From Bacteriovorax sp. MedPE-SWde (lineage in GTDB: Bacteria > Bdellovibrionota > Bacteriovoracia > Bacteriovoracales > Bacteriovoracaceae): a stretch of DNA of 64,000 bases. Positions 37,936 through 46,617 of this stretch are shown one piece after another (within the stretch, counting starts at the first letter, position 1; each line of letters opens with the position of its first letter). The stretch is taken from the NCBI GenBank assembly GCA_001874305.1, contig MPCU01000005.1, positions 124,001-188,000 on the forward strand. Direction: 5' to 3'. A program made the translations under genes and the position numbers. The notes under the pieces were generated by a model that saw only the letters and a program-made list of their open reading frames with translations, searched no databases and was not told the DNA's origin.

Positions 37936-39078
37936 TTTTTCAAGCTCTGACTGTATTCTAGAACGAGACCTACCATCATGAAAGTGGTTAATGATACGAT
38001 TGAGTCTTAAGCGGTCTTCTTCAAAATAACGCTTGTCACTTATACTCTTATCAATCTCTTCTTGTAGATCTGATTGGCCATAGACTTTGGGCCCTGGAGT
38101 CCAGTCATCATAAGGGTCCATCAAGAACCCTCTGTTTTTCGTATAGGCTTCTAAATCTATTGGGCAGAAAACACATGGACGATTTAATAGTAGAAAATCG
38201 AAATAGATACCAGAGTAATCAGTAATTAATAAATCTACACCACCAAGAACTTCATAAAGATCAAGGTTCTCTTTTTCCAAAACAGTATTTGATAAGTTAA
38301 AGCTAAACTCTGGATCTATGTTATTTATATACTGACCTAGAAATGGTTCTTCATTTGGGTGAAGTTTATATACAAAAATGTGGTTATTTTCTTTTAAAAA
38401 CTTATTAAATAGACTTGAATCAAATTTTTCCAAACCAAAAATATTAGAAAAGTCTTTGTTACCTTGATCTTCTCCGTATCCAAGTCTAAATGTTGGTGCA
38501 AAGAAAAGAACTTTTGCATCCGTCCTTTTTGATTTAAGAACCTTTAATAGTTTTTCTCTTGAATCAGTATTGTAGAGTAGGTCATTTCTAGGAACACCGG
38601 TGATCTTAAATTTATGTGGATCAGATAAGAAGCATGCACTCATAGAAGTAGTATAAAATGACGAATAAGAAGCTAAGCCATCAACATAATCCCAATCGGT
38701 CTTAATCCTACCCCTGTTTTTTTTGATTTCCATTGCGCCTGTAGCTTTAAGATGAACAGAATGCCAAAAATCAAATGTTTTACGCCCTTTAAGGATAATC
38801 GGACCATGAGTTGAAGCAAGAACTTTAGCTTCACATAGCTTTTTTATGAAAGAACAAAAACCTGTAAAACTACTTTTGTCATACTTTTTACTATCAATCA
38901 GTTCAATTTCATATGAGATTTCTTTTGTTTTTGTATACGTGAATTGTGCTCTTGAGTTACAGCCTGAGTGACCTTCACTTATAAAAACTATTTTATTCTT
39001 AGGAGATATAACTCTTGAATAAAAGTGTTTCAAAATAAAAAAGGAGATCTTTTTAATCATAGAGTTAATCCACGTCAT
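37924..39078 (-). CDS. TagF-like CDP-glycerol glycerophosphotransferase family protein
   Basis: About 384 residues: WHSVHLKATG (family pattern WHGTxxK), VPRNDLLY, FFAPTFR, YKLHPNEEP, LLITDYSGIYFDFLL and NRPCVF, then a C-terminal HDGRSRSRI. These fit the TagF/TarF family, which move glycerol phosphate from CDP-glycerol to a glycan. TagD at 9558 would provide CDP-glycerol. Starts at TTG 39087 or ATG 39060 are also possible. The donor could also be another CDP compound made in this locus, such as CDP-amidate; that is speculation. Confidence 0.82.
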   Translation of the reverse strand: MTWINSMIKKISFFILKHFYSRVISPKNKIVFISEGHSGCNSRAQFTYTKTKEISYEIELIDSKKYDKSSFTGFCSFIKKLCEAKVLASTHGPIILKGRKTFDFWHSVHLKATGAMEIKKNRGRIKTDWDYVDGLASYSSFYTTSMSACFLSDPHKFKITGVPRNDLLYNTDSREKLLKVLKSKRTDAKVLFFAPTFRLGYGEDQGNKDFSNIFGLEKFDSSLFNKFLKENNHIFVYKLHPNEEPFLGQYINNIDPEFSFNLSNTVLEKENLDLYEVLGGVDLLITDYSGIYFDFLLLNRPCVFCPIDLEAYTKNRGFLMDPYDDWTPGPKVYGQSDLQEEIDKSISDKRYFEEDRLRLNRIINHFHDGRSRSRIQSELEKLLL

Positions 39079-40084
39079 GCTTTTCAAGCATTTCTTTAAT
39101 CAGTTCAGCTACACTAATTTGTGCTCTCCATTTAAGCTTTTCAAGTGCTCGAGTAGAATCACCTACTTGAGCTTTATAGTCATTTTTCCTGAAAAATCTT
39201 GGATCAATTACAACGACTATATTTCCTGAAGACTTATCTATGCCCACCTCATCGATTTCTCCACGGTTACCTTTCCATTCTATTTCGATACCTACACTTA
39301 AAAAAGAACTTTCAATAAAGCTTCTTACAGTAGTAGAAACACCTGTAGCGATGACATAGTCATCCGATATTTCCTGCTGGAGAGATAGCCACATGGCCTC
39401 AACATACTCTTTAGCGTGACCCCAATCTCTTGAGACATCGATACTACCAATCTTTAGTGGAGATGAACTTCCCTTGTGGATACTGGCAACAGCTTTTATG
39501 ATCTTACTGGTAACGAAACTTTCACCTCTACGTGGAGATTCATGATTAAAAAGAATTCCATTTACAAAAAACTGGCTTAAACTATCTCTATAATATTTCG
39601 ATAAGAAATATGAGTAGGCTTTCGAAATACCATAGGGTGAAATTGGATTAATCGAGTCGTCTTCAGCTATGTACTCAGCATCAATCTTTCCAAAAATATG
39701 TGAAGAAGATGCGTTAAAAAACTTAAAGCTTTTTCCTGAGTTAATTGCAGCTGTTGATAAATTAAAAAAAGATTCTTGATTGGTAACAAGTGTCTTTTCA
39801 AGGTTATCAAAAGACATGCCAGCTTCTGAAAATCCAGTAAGGTGATATATTTCATCAAAATTGTATTTCGAAAATAAATCTACAAAGTCTAATTTATTAG
39901 CATAATCAACTTTTATAATATTTATTCTATCAAGCAGGTGTGAAATTTTTGAGAAAGAACTAGGGCTTTCATTGTGACTATAGCGAGATAGACCTATAAC
40001 AGTATATTCTTTATTTAATAATAACTCTGCTAGGTATGAACCATCTTGACCAGTGATACCAGTAATTAAAGCAAACTTAGCCAT
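39065..40084 (-). CDS. Gmd-like SDR paralogue with changed catalytic residues
   Basis: 339 residues, clearly related end to end to the gmd gene next door: GITGQDGSYLAELLL, INHESPRRG-like FNHESPRRG, WGHAKEYVEAMW and TTVRSFIESSF. PYGISKAYSYF keeps YxxxK. The dehydratase triad segment STSELYG of Gmd reads SSSHIFG here, so the catalytic glutamate is histidine and the threonine is serine. It may therefore reduce or epimerise rather than dehydrate, or act on another sugar such as a heptose. It lies three bases after gmd and probably arose by tandem duplication. Confidence 0.8.
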   Translation of the reverse strand: MAKFALITGITGQDGSYLAELLLNKEYTVIGLSRYSHNESPSSFSKISHLLDRINIIKVDYANKLDFVDLFSKYNFDEIYHLTGFSEAGMSFDNLEKTLVTNQESFFNLSTAAINSGKSFKFFNASSSHIFGKIDAEYIAEDDSINPISPYGISKAYSYFLSKYYRDSLSQFFVNGILFNHESPRRGESFVTSKIIKAVASIHKGSSSPLKIGSIDVSRDWGHAKEYVEAMWLSLQQEISDDYVIATGVSTTVRSFIESSFLSVGIEIEWKGNRGEIDEVGIDKSSGNIVVVIDPRFFRKNDYKAQVGDSTRALEKLKWRAQISVAELIKEMLEKHDVD

Positions 40085-40087
40085 ATC

Positions 40088-41122
40088 TTAACCGCGTTTT
40101 TTTTCATATTCTAAATCTGCGTTATACATTATTCCAACTAGTTCTTCACAGTTAACTTTTGGAGACCAGCCAAGGTCTTCTTTTGCTTTTGTTGCATCAC
40201 CAATTAAGAGTTCTACCTCTGCTGGACGAAAGAACTGTGGGTCTACAACAACAAGAGTTTTTCCAGTTTCAGTACAAATTCCAAACTCGTCAACTGTCCC
40301 CTTTTCTCCTTTCCACTCAATAGTAATCCCTGCGTGCTTAAAGGCTGATTCTACAAAACTTCTAACCGTTTGAGTCACACCGGTTGCTAGAACATAATCT
40401 TGAGGCTCATCAACTTGAAGCATTCTCCACATTCCCTCAACGTATTCTTTAGCATATCCCCAGTCTCTAGAAGCGTCCAAGTTTCCAATTTTCAACTGAG
40501 TCTCTTTACCAAGAACAATCTTTACAACTGTGTTAGTTATTTTTCTAGTAACAAAACCTAACCCTCTCATTGGCGACTCATGATTAAATAAGATACCGTT
40601 ACATGCAAAGATATTATAAGACTCTCTATAGTTAACAGTAATCCAGTAGGCATACATTTTTGCAGCACCGTACGGACTTCTAGGGTAAAAGGGAGTTTTT
40701 TCAGTTTGAGGAGTTTCTTGAATTCTCCCATAAAGTTCAGAAGTAGAGGCTTGATAAAACTTGGTTTTAGCTTCTAGGCCATTGTGTCGTATGGCCTCTA
40801 GGATCCTTAGTGTACCTGTCCCGTCGACATCGACAGTGTACTCTGGTATTTCAAAGGAGATTCCTACGTGGCTCATCGCTCCTAGGTTATATATTTCGTC
40901 TGGTTGTATTTCACCAATTAGTCTTGTGATAACAGCGGAATCAGCGAGATCACCATTCTTTAGTACTAAGTTTGGATTATCAAAAAATGGTTTTAAACGA
41001 TCTGTTGTAGGTAGAGATCCTCTACGAATCATCCCGTAAACTTTATAGCCTTTTTCAAGTAAAAGTTCCGTAAGGTAATATCCATCTTGACCTGTAATTC
41101 CAGTAATAAAAGCTGTTTTCAT
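40088..41122 (-). CDS. gmd: GDP-mannose 4,6-dehydratase
   Basis: 344 residues from the ATG at 41122; a TTG at 41146 would add eight. It has [22 protein letters not shown] with the catalytic Thr and Glu, [11 protein letters not shown] with the Tyr-Lys pair, and NHESPMRG. It converts GDP-mannose to GDP-4-keto-6-deoxymannose, the branch point to GDP-fucose, GDP-rhamnose or perosamine. No GDP-fucose synthase or perosamine synthase is adjacent. The SDR at 31073 or the paralogue at 39065 may do the next step. Confidence 0.93.
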   Translation of the reverse strand: MKTAFITGITGQDGYYLTELLLEKGYKVYGMIRRGSLPTTDRLKPFFDNPNLVLKNGDLADSAVITRLIGEIQPDEIYNLGAMSHVGISFEIPEYTVDVDGTGTLRILEAIRHNGLEAKTKFYQASTSELYGRIQETPQTEKTPFYPRSPYGAAKMYAYWITVNYRESYNIFACNGILFNHESPMRGLGFVTRKITNTVVKIVLGKETQLKIGNLDASRDWGYAKEYVEGMWRMLQVDEPQDYVLATGVTQTVRSFVESAFKHAGITIEWKGEKGTVDEFGICTETGKTLVVVDPQFFRPAEVELLIGDATKAKEDLGWSPKVNCEELVGIMYNADLEYEKKRG

Positions 41123-41207
41123 ATTAGTTTTGACCTTGTCTTTCAATCTATAGATGCCTCTAGCATAGTAAATCCTAACTAGTACAAAAACAATATAAAT
41201 TACGTAT

Positions 41208-41927
41208 TCACTTTACAAGGACGGCATAGAAGTTGCGCGTTAGGATAGGGATGCAACCCCCAGCGTCAACTAGATAAATCATTCGTATCATTGGTTTTAC
41301 AATAAGCTTCCACAATAAAAGTCTGACCATACTCTTTATACCGTGAACATATGGACCACATTCACTGAAGCTAACATTGCTATAGCCATTAGACTTTCCA
41401 AGGAGTGAGATTAACTCTGGAGTATATGCAAATTCGTGAGTTAGATCCCCCATTAATACACTTCCAACAATTGGAGACAGTGCATTAGGCTGATGAGTAA
41501 TGAAGCGTCCCCCTTTTTTAAGCTTTGTAGCTAAGGTTCTAAAGAGCGTTGATACATAATCAACTTTTATATGTTCTAAAACATCAATCATGACTATGCA
41601 GTCTAAAGATTCATCTTCGATGTCTTTTAGAACTTCTAAGGCATCACCAGCAATTAGTTTTCCTTTGACTTTCTTGGTACCATTTTCAATTTGGCCCTTG
41701 GAGGCATCTACGCCAGTTAGTTTTGTGTAACCATTCTGTTCTAGAAAGTATATAAAAGTTCCAAAACCACAACCAAGTTCTAAAATGTTACCTTCATTTC
41801 CCATATTAGAAATGTAGTTAGTTTCTATGTACGAATATAGCTGCTTTCTAGACTCTAGAGTAGAGTAGAAACCCTCATCGTCTTCTTGCTTATATTGATC
41901 GAAAAATTCTTGTTTATAGTCTTCCAT
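41208..41927 (-). CDS. class I SAM-dependent methyltransferase
   Basis: 239 residues with the SAM motif [16 protein letters not shown] near residue 45, [10 protein letters not shown] (motif II) and [13 protein letters not shown] (the post II region). The tail has a hydrophobic stretch near [19 protein letters not shown]. It probably methylates a sugar or glycan of this cluster. A methyl group is also part of the Campylobacter phosphoramidate decoration, but nothing links this gene to it directly. It overlaps the flippase gene by 14 bases. Confidence 0.85.
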   Translation of the reverse strand: MEDYKQEFFDQYKQEDDEGFYSTLESRKQLYSYIETNYISNMGNEGNILELGCGFGTFIYFLEQNGYTKLTGVDASKGQIENGTKKVKGKLIAGDALEVLKDIEDESLDCIVMIDVLEHIKVDYVSTLFRTLATKLKKGGRFITHQPNALSPIVGSVLMGDLTHEFAYTPELISLLGKSNGYSNVSFSECGPYVHGIKSMVRLLLWKLIVKPMIRMIYLVDAGGCIPILTRNFYAVLVK

Positions 41928-43179
41928 TTGCAGGTTCCAGTTCTGTATCTTTAACTTTATTAGTATAATAGATTGTTAAAATAAATAGCAAAAAATAAGA
42001 TATAAAAGTAGATCCTGCTGCACCAAGTAGTCCATATTTTGAAATAGAAAAGTTGCAAATGAAGTTTATAACTGCACAAAGTAGCGTTAGGTTCCCAATG
42101 TAGCTAATCTTTTTCTTTAGGAAGAAAACTATTCCATATGTTGTATGTAGAATTGAAAAAATAACGGAAATTGTTATAAGGTTTAAAGTTAATCGAGCAT
42201 CTTCGACTTCTAATATACTTGGACTAATTAAGAGCTCTAGCAGAAACCTTGGTGTGAATAGAAATACTCCAAAAAATATAACTAGAATAACGGAGAAAAT
42301 ATTTGCATATCTATAGAGTAATTCAATACCTTCATTCGAGCTTTCCTCATACTTTTTCAAAACAAGTGGATTAACATAAGTCATAAAGACCATTGAGAAA
42401 ACAGATGCTATTGCTCCAACTTGGTAGAGTATAGAATAAACCCCAATGGAGGCTTTATCCATGTAATGATCGATGAAAAATCTATCACTCGCCATAATTG
42501 ACCAAGAGGCAATACTTGTAATGATAATAGGATAAGCAAAAGTGAAATACTTCTTCGTTCTTATTTTACAAAATGAGAACTCTAGCTTTACTTTAGGTCG
42601 AGCAAAAATATAAAAGCAACTTCCTGAAATAATAATACCAAGAAAAAATGATTCTATTGTTTTAAAATAGATATAACAAAGAACTGGAATTATATTCCAA
42701 ATTACTGAGTGTGCAATTTTATATACTAAAAACTTCTTTCTTTTAAGACCGAGTAGTAGATCACTTTGAGCAAGCGAATATATAGCTTCTATAACAAACG
42801 CGAAATAAACTAATAAATAAAGGTAGATGCCTTCATCTTTAAATGAAACCTTGAAATATGCTAAGCCTACAAAAAATGAAAACAATATCAGGAAAAACAA
42901 ATACAATCTAAATTCAGAACGGAAATGATCTAATTGATCTATATTCTCATTATAGAATCTTCTGAATGCTTGAGAAGGTAGGGCTAAAGATAATTGACTA
43001 AGAAGTGCAATTAAAACTAGCGAGATTGAAATAGCTCCAAAAACATCAGTTGGTATTAGGTAAGAAACACTTCTAATATAAACAATACGAATTAAGATTG
43101 GTATTATTGACGCAGCCAAAGCAAGCATGAAGTCTTTATTTGCTAGTTTGCTAATGATTAGAGCTTTTACTTTTTGCAT
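41914..43179 (-). CDS. second Wzx-type flippase/MOP transporter
   Basis: 421 residues with 12 or more hydrophobic helices, ASDRFFIDHYMDKASIGVYS in the middle (a typical Wzx and MATE-like helix-loop) and SKYGLLGAAGSTF near the end. It is different in sequence from the flippase at 9936, which suggests a second repeat unit or lipid-linked glycan. It sits between a methyltransferase and a GT4 in a minus-strand operon with gmd. Confidence 0.82.
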   Translation of the reverse strand: MQKVKALIISKLANKDFMLALAASIIPILIRIVYIRSVSYLIPTDVFGAISISLVLIALLSQLSLALPSQAFRRFYNENIDQLDHFRSEFRLYLFFLILFSFFVGLAYFKVSFKDEGIYLYLLVYFAFVIEAIYSLAQSDLLLGLKRKKFLVYKIAHSVIWNIIPVLCYIYFKTIESFFLGIIISGSCFYIFARPKVKLEFSFCKIRTKKYFTFAYPIIITSIASWSIMASDRFFIDHYMDKASIGVYSILYQVGAIASVFSMVFMTYVNPLVLKKYEESSNEGIELLYRYANIFSVILVIFFGVFLFTPRFLLELLISPSILEVEDARLTLNLITISVIFSILHTTYGIVFFLKKKISYIGNLTLLCAVINFICNFSISKYGLLGAAGSTFISYFLLFILTIYYTNKVKDTELEPANGRL

Positions 43180-43187
43180 GGCTTTTC

Positions 43188-44390
43188 TTAGTTAAGAACG
43201 AACTTTAATGCATTCGACAGCTTATTCGAGAAGCTTTCAATGGAATAATTGTCTTCTACAATTTTCCTAGAATTATTAGAAAGTTCATCTTTGTTTTTAA
43301 AGTTTATTATATCGATAATCCGATCCTTTAATTCTTCATGATCGAAATCTACGATGTAGCCATTTTTCCCATTTATAACATATTCTTCAGGCCCCCCACA
43401 TTTAGTTGTAATAATCGGAGAACCAGTGGCCATTGCCTCTAGGCCCACTATAGCGAGCCCCTCTTGTAGTGAAGGAATAACAAAAAGATCAATACTTTCA
43501 TAGATCGTAATTAACTCCTCTCTAGTAACAAATGAATGATGTTCTAGAATTTGATTAATTCCTTTCTCTTCTACATATTTTCTATCTTCGTCAGAAAGTT
43601 GTTCACCACAAAAAACAAGTTTTATATTAGGTACTATTTCTCTAACTTTTTCAATTGCTTTTAGGAGTATTGTTATGTTCTTTCTTGGATCTGCTAGTCT
43701 TCCTACAAAGCCTATTCTAATTTCTTTCCCTTTAAACTTTGGAACTTGAGTAAACTCTTTCATATTTATAGGAGAGCCAAGAGTTGGAGATTTAATCTCT
43801 CTTACTTTAGATAGTTCCTTTTTTGTATATTCACTCAAGGGAAGAACTTTAATATATTTAGATCTTAATAGTATTTTTTCTAAGAATAGTCCGAATGGCA
43901 TGACAAAAATTGCATCAAATATTCTTCTTAACTTTCCGTAACTTAAGCTAACACGATCGATACGATCTTCTTTATAAGGTGTTGCACACCATGTTACACA
44001 TTTTTTTTTCAATAAATGAAAAGGAAGTGCTTGTAAAATACTACCTGAAATACAAATACAAATATCAGCCTGATTAATATATTCTTTCCAAGTTTTACTA
44101 GGGTAGTAATTGAAGTTTTCCAATTCTGGAAGATAGGATCCGATTCCAACGTATTTGACCCCATCTTTCTCTGATTCTATATGCCCAATAGTCTTTCTGA
44201 ATAGTTCCCAAGTTGAAACTGATAAGTCGGGTGAAATTGATCTCGGTTGATAGTATCCAACTGTTATTTCAGACGTATAGGGTTTAATCAATGCTAAAGC
44301 ATTTCTTAATAGTTGAGGTACTCCACCTTTTTCCGGAAGGATAGTGGAGATAAAAATTTTCTTATTTTTTAAAGAAGCGAGGTCTTTCAT
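43188..44390 (-). CDS. GT4 family glycosyltransferase
   Basis: 400 residues. STILPEKGGVPQLLRN near the start, IRIGFVGRLADPRKNI as the GT-B second-domain start, and IPSLQEGLAIVGLEAMATG with a full EX7E. It is first in the minus-strand operon that carries the second flippase, methyltransferase and gmd. The 58-base gap to the divergent GT4 gene is AT-rich and should hold both promoters. Confidence 0.87.
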   Translation of the reverse strand: MKDLASLKNKKIFISTILPEKGGVPQLLRNALALIKPYTSEITVGYYQPRSISPDLSVSTWELFRKTIGHIESEKDGVKYVGIGSYLPELENFNYYPSKTWKEYINQADICICISGSILQALPFHLLKKKCVTWCATPYKEDRIDRVSLSYGKLRRIFDAIFVMPFGLFLEKILLRSKYIKVLPLSEYTKKELSKVREIKSPTLGSPINMKEFTQVPKFKGKEIRIGFVGRLADPRKNITILLKAIEKVREIVPNIKLVFCGEQLSDEDRKYVEEKGINQILEHHSFVTREELITIYESIDLFVIPSLQEGLAIVGLEAMATGSPIITTKCGGPEEYVINGKNGYIVDFDHEELKDRIIDIINFKNKDELSNNSRKIVEDNYSIESFSNKLSNALKFVLN

Positions 44391-44439
44391 TTTCCCTTTG
44401 AGGTTTAAATGTAGAGAATAATTTTTATTTTAAAAAAAA

Positions 44440-44445
44440 TATAAT
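44440..44445 (+). promoter_or_regulatory. candidate -10 element upstream of the GT4 at 44506
   Basis: A consensus TATAAT. A transcript from it would begin near 44452, after the upstream-most ATG of the reading frame (44449), so if real it supports the later start at 44506. No clear -35 element is seen. Confidence 0.35.
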
Positions 44446-44505
44446 AGAATGGGACTACTGTCAAATTATGTACTCAATCACGGGTACGAAGAGCAGATAT
44501 CGCCA

Positions 44506-45693
44506 ATGAAGATCAAGAAGAAAGTATTTTATTTATTATCACATCCTATACAATATCAATCACCATTGATGAGAGAAATTTCAACTCTTGAGAACTTAGA
44601 CTTAACGGTTCTATTTTGCTCTGAGGAAGGAGCCACTGAATATTTTGATAGGCAATATGGAAGAAAGATCAAGTATGACACACCCCTGCTACAGGGGTTT
44701 AACTTTGTTTTCCTGAAGAACTACTCCCCTTTTCCGTCAGTCTTTAATAATCTATACGGCTTAATAAATTTTGGAGTTTTAAAAAAATTGTATAAAGATA
44801 AGCCTGATCTGTTAGTTGTTCATGGCTGGTCATATTTAACACATATAATGGCGATTATCTTTGCAAGTCTATTAGGGATTAAAGTAGCTCTACGAAGTGA
44901 AAATCCCTACCATCAAGAGATTAAAAAAAGAAAACATATTCTTTTCTTAAAAAAGATATTATTAGGAAGCCTACTATTTAAGTGTATTGATTACTTCTTA
45001 TACATAGGAAATAAGAACAAAGAGTTTTATAGATTTTATAATATACCAGAATCTAAATGTTTTTTTGCTCCTTATTGTATTGATAATAATTTCTTTAAAG
45101 AAAGGGCTATAAAGGACAAAGAAGAAAGAACGAGTTTGAGATCTCAGTTTAATATTACAGAAGAAGACCATGCCTTCTTGTTTGTTGGTAAATTGATCTC
45201 AAAAAAGAGGCCTTTGGATATAATAGAAGCTTTAAATAAAGTAAAAAATAGAAGCTTTAAATTGATTCTAGTCGGAGATGGTGAACTTAAAGATGAAGTA
45301 AGTAGACTTATGGAAGAGTATGGTTTGAGTGATAAGGTAATTTTAACTGGTTTTATAAACCAAAGTGAGCTTCCTAAGTATTACTCAATTGCTGATAGTT
45401 TCATCCTTCCTTCTGGCCAAGGAGAAACATGGGGCTTAGTTGTTAATGAGGCGATGTGTTATGGACTTCCGATTGTTTCATCTTCAACTGTTGGTAGTAG
45501 TTTTGACTTAGTTACACCAAAAACAGGTGAAAGTTTTACTGAAGGAAACATTGAGGAACTTTCAAAGATCCTTTCAAATTTTACTCGAGATACTTCGCAC
45601 TTAGAACACAGCTATATATCTAAATATATTGAGAAATACTCTTTTAAAACAGTGTGTAATTCAATTTCTCAGATTGTTCATAATACAGATTAG
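44506..45693 (+). CDS. GT4 family glycosyltransferase
   Basis: 395 residues from the ATG at 44506, where KKVFYLLSHPIQYQSPL is a common GT4 N-terminus; an ATG at 44449 would add 19 residues with no family support. The first domain has VVHGWSYLTH and LRSENPYH. The second has FLFVGKLISKKRP and GETWGLVVNEAM with EX7E. It stands alone on the plus strand and ends in a strong hairpin shared with the convergent FkbM-like gene. Confidence 0.85.
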   Translation: MKIKKKVFYLLSHPIQYQSPLMREISTLENLDLTVLFCSEEGATEYFDRQYGRKIKYDTPLLQGFNFVFLKNYSPFPSVFNNLYGLINFGVLKKLYKDKPDLLVVHGWSYLTHIMAIIFASLLGIKVALRSENPYHQEIKKRKHILFLKKILLGSLLFKCIDYFLYIGNKNKEFYRFYNIPESKCFFAPYCIDNNFFKERAIKDKEERTSLRSQFNITEEDHAFLFVGKLISKKRPLDIIEALNKVKNRSFKLILVGDGELKDEVSRLMEEYGLSDKVILTGFINQSELPKYYSIADSFILPSGQGETWGLVVNEAMCYGLPIVSSSTVGSSFDLVTPKTGESFTEGNIEELSKILSNFTRDTSHLEHSYISKYIEKYSFKTVCNSISQIVHNTD

Positions 45694-45714
45694 TTATAAT
45701 AACTAATCTGTATT
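45682..45714. terminator. bidirectional hairpin between convergent genes
   Basis: A perfect 14-bp stem (45682-45695 with 45701-45714) around a five-base loop. It includes the stop codon of the GT4 gene and lies just past the end of the FkbM-like gene. The stem is AT-rich. Confidence 0.55.
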
Positions 45715-45737
45715 CATATATAGAAAGCAATTTATAC

Positions 45738-46553
45738 TTAGCTTAAAATAGGTGAAGCTTTTCTATGACATGGAAGTGGTAATTTACAACCATTTTTTAT
45801 TAGAAGGTAGTTACAAAAAACAAAATCATCTAAGGTAAAGTGATAGCTAGGGATAGAAAGAAGGTCGCTACTTCTGATTCTGTAAAGGCTATACCCATAT
45901 TGATTACATAGATCTAAAATCTTTGCAATTGTTCCTCCACCCTCAATCCAAGTTTGATTATACTCTAGTTGTATATAATCGATCTTCCCTTTCTCTAGAG
46001 TACTTCTTGCACCGGAAAGGGCACGGTATTCTGCACCCTCAATGTCTAGCTTTAAAAAGTCTATATGATCTATTCCCTCTTGAGATACTAAAGTGTCGAG
46101 AGTGATGGCATCAACATCTATTTTCTTACTTAGATAGTAATGATTGATTGTAGAGTTTTGGCCACTTGTTTTACTTTCTGGCTCAGAATAGAACGATGTT
46201 TGCCCATCGATTTCGCCAAGGGCTGCCTTTATTAACTTATATTTCATTTGTTCAAGATTCTTTGTCAGAACAGAAATTGTATCAGGAAATGGCTCTACAG
46301 CAAATATTGATGGATTCTTTACGTTGAACTTTTTACAGCTTGAATCAAATCGCTTGATATGATTACCAACATTAGCTCCGCCATCTACAAAGTAAAAGCT
46401 AGACTGATCTTTTTTCAGTTTTACTATGTTTTCAAGAACAGTATACTCACCATTTTTTTCAGGCTCTATAACACTCTTTCCACCAAGTCTTTTAGCAATT
46501 ATTGATAAGTAGTAATCAAAAAAACGTATGTATTTAAACAATTTGAACCTCAT
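45738..46553 (-). CDS. FkbM family methyltransferase
   Basis: 271 residues. FYFVDGGANVGNHIK is the FkbM SAM motif, followed by VEPFPDTISVL, then DHIDFLKLDIEGAEYRAL, the conserved family core. FkbM proteins O-methylate sugars or other small groups, often in capsule and O-antigen clusters. The substrate is unknown. It is the last gene of a three-gene minus-strand group. Confidence 0.88.
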   Translation of the reverse strand: MRFKLFKYIRFFDYYLSIIAKRLGGKSVIEPEKNGEYTVLENIVKLKKDQSSFYFVDGGANVGNHIKRFDSSCKKFNVKNPSIFAVEPFPDTISVLTKNLEQMKYKLIKAALGEIDGQTSFYSEPESKTSGQNSTINHYYLSKKIDVDAITLDTLVSQEGIDHIDFLKLDIEGAEYRALSGARSTLEKGKIDYIQLEYNQTWIEGGGTIAKILDLCNQYGYSLYRIRSSDLLSIPSYHFTLDDFVFCNYLLIKNGCKLPLPCHRKASPILS

Positions 46554-46617
46554 AAGTGATGATATAATAATATAATTAATTTAAACTTTATAAAAATAGT
46601 CTCTACTAGTAAACTCT

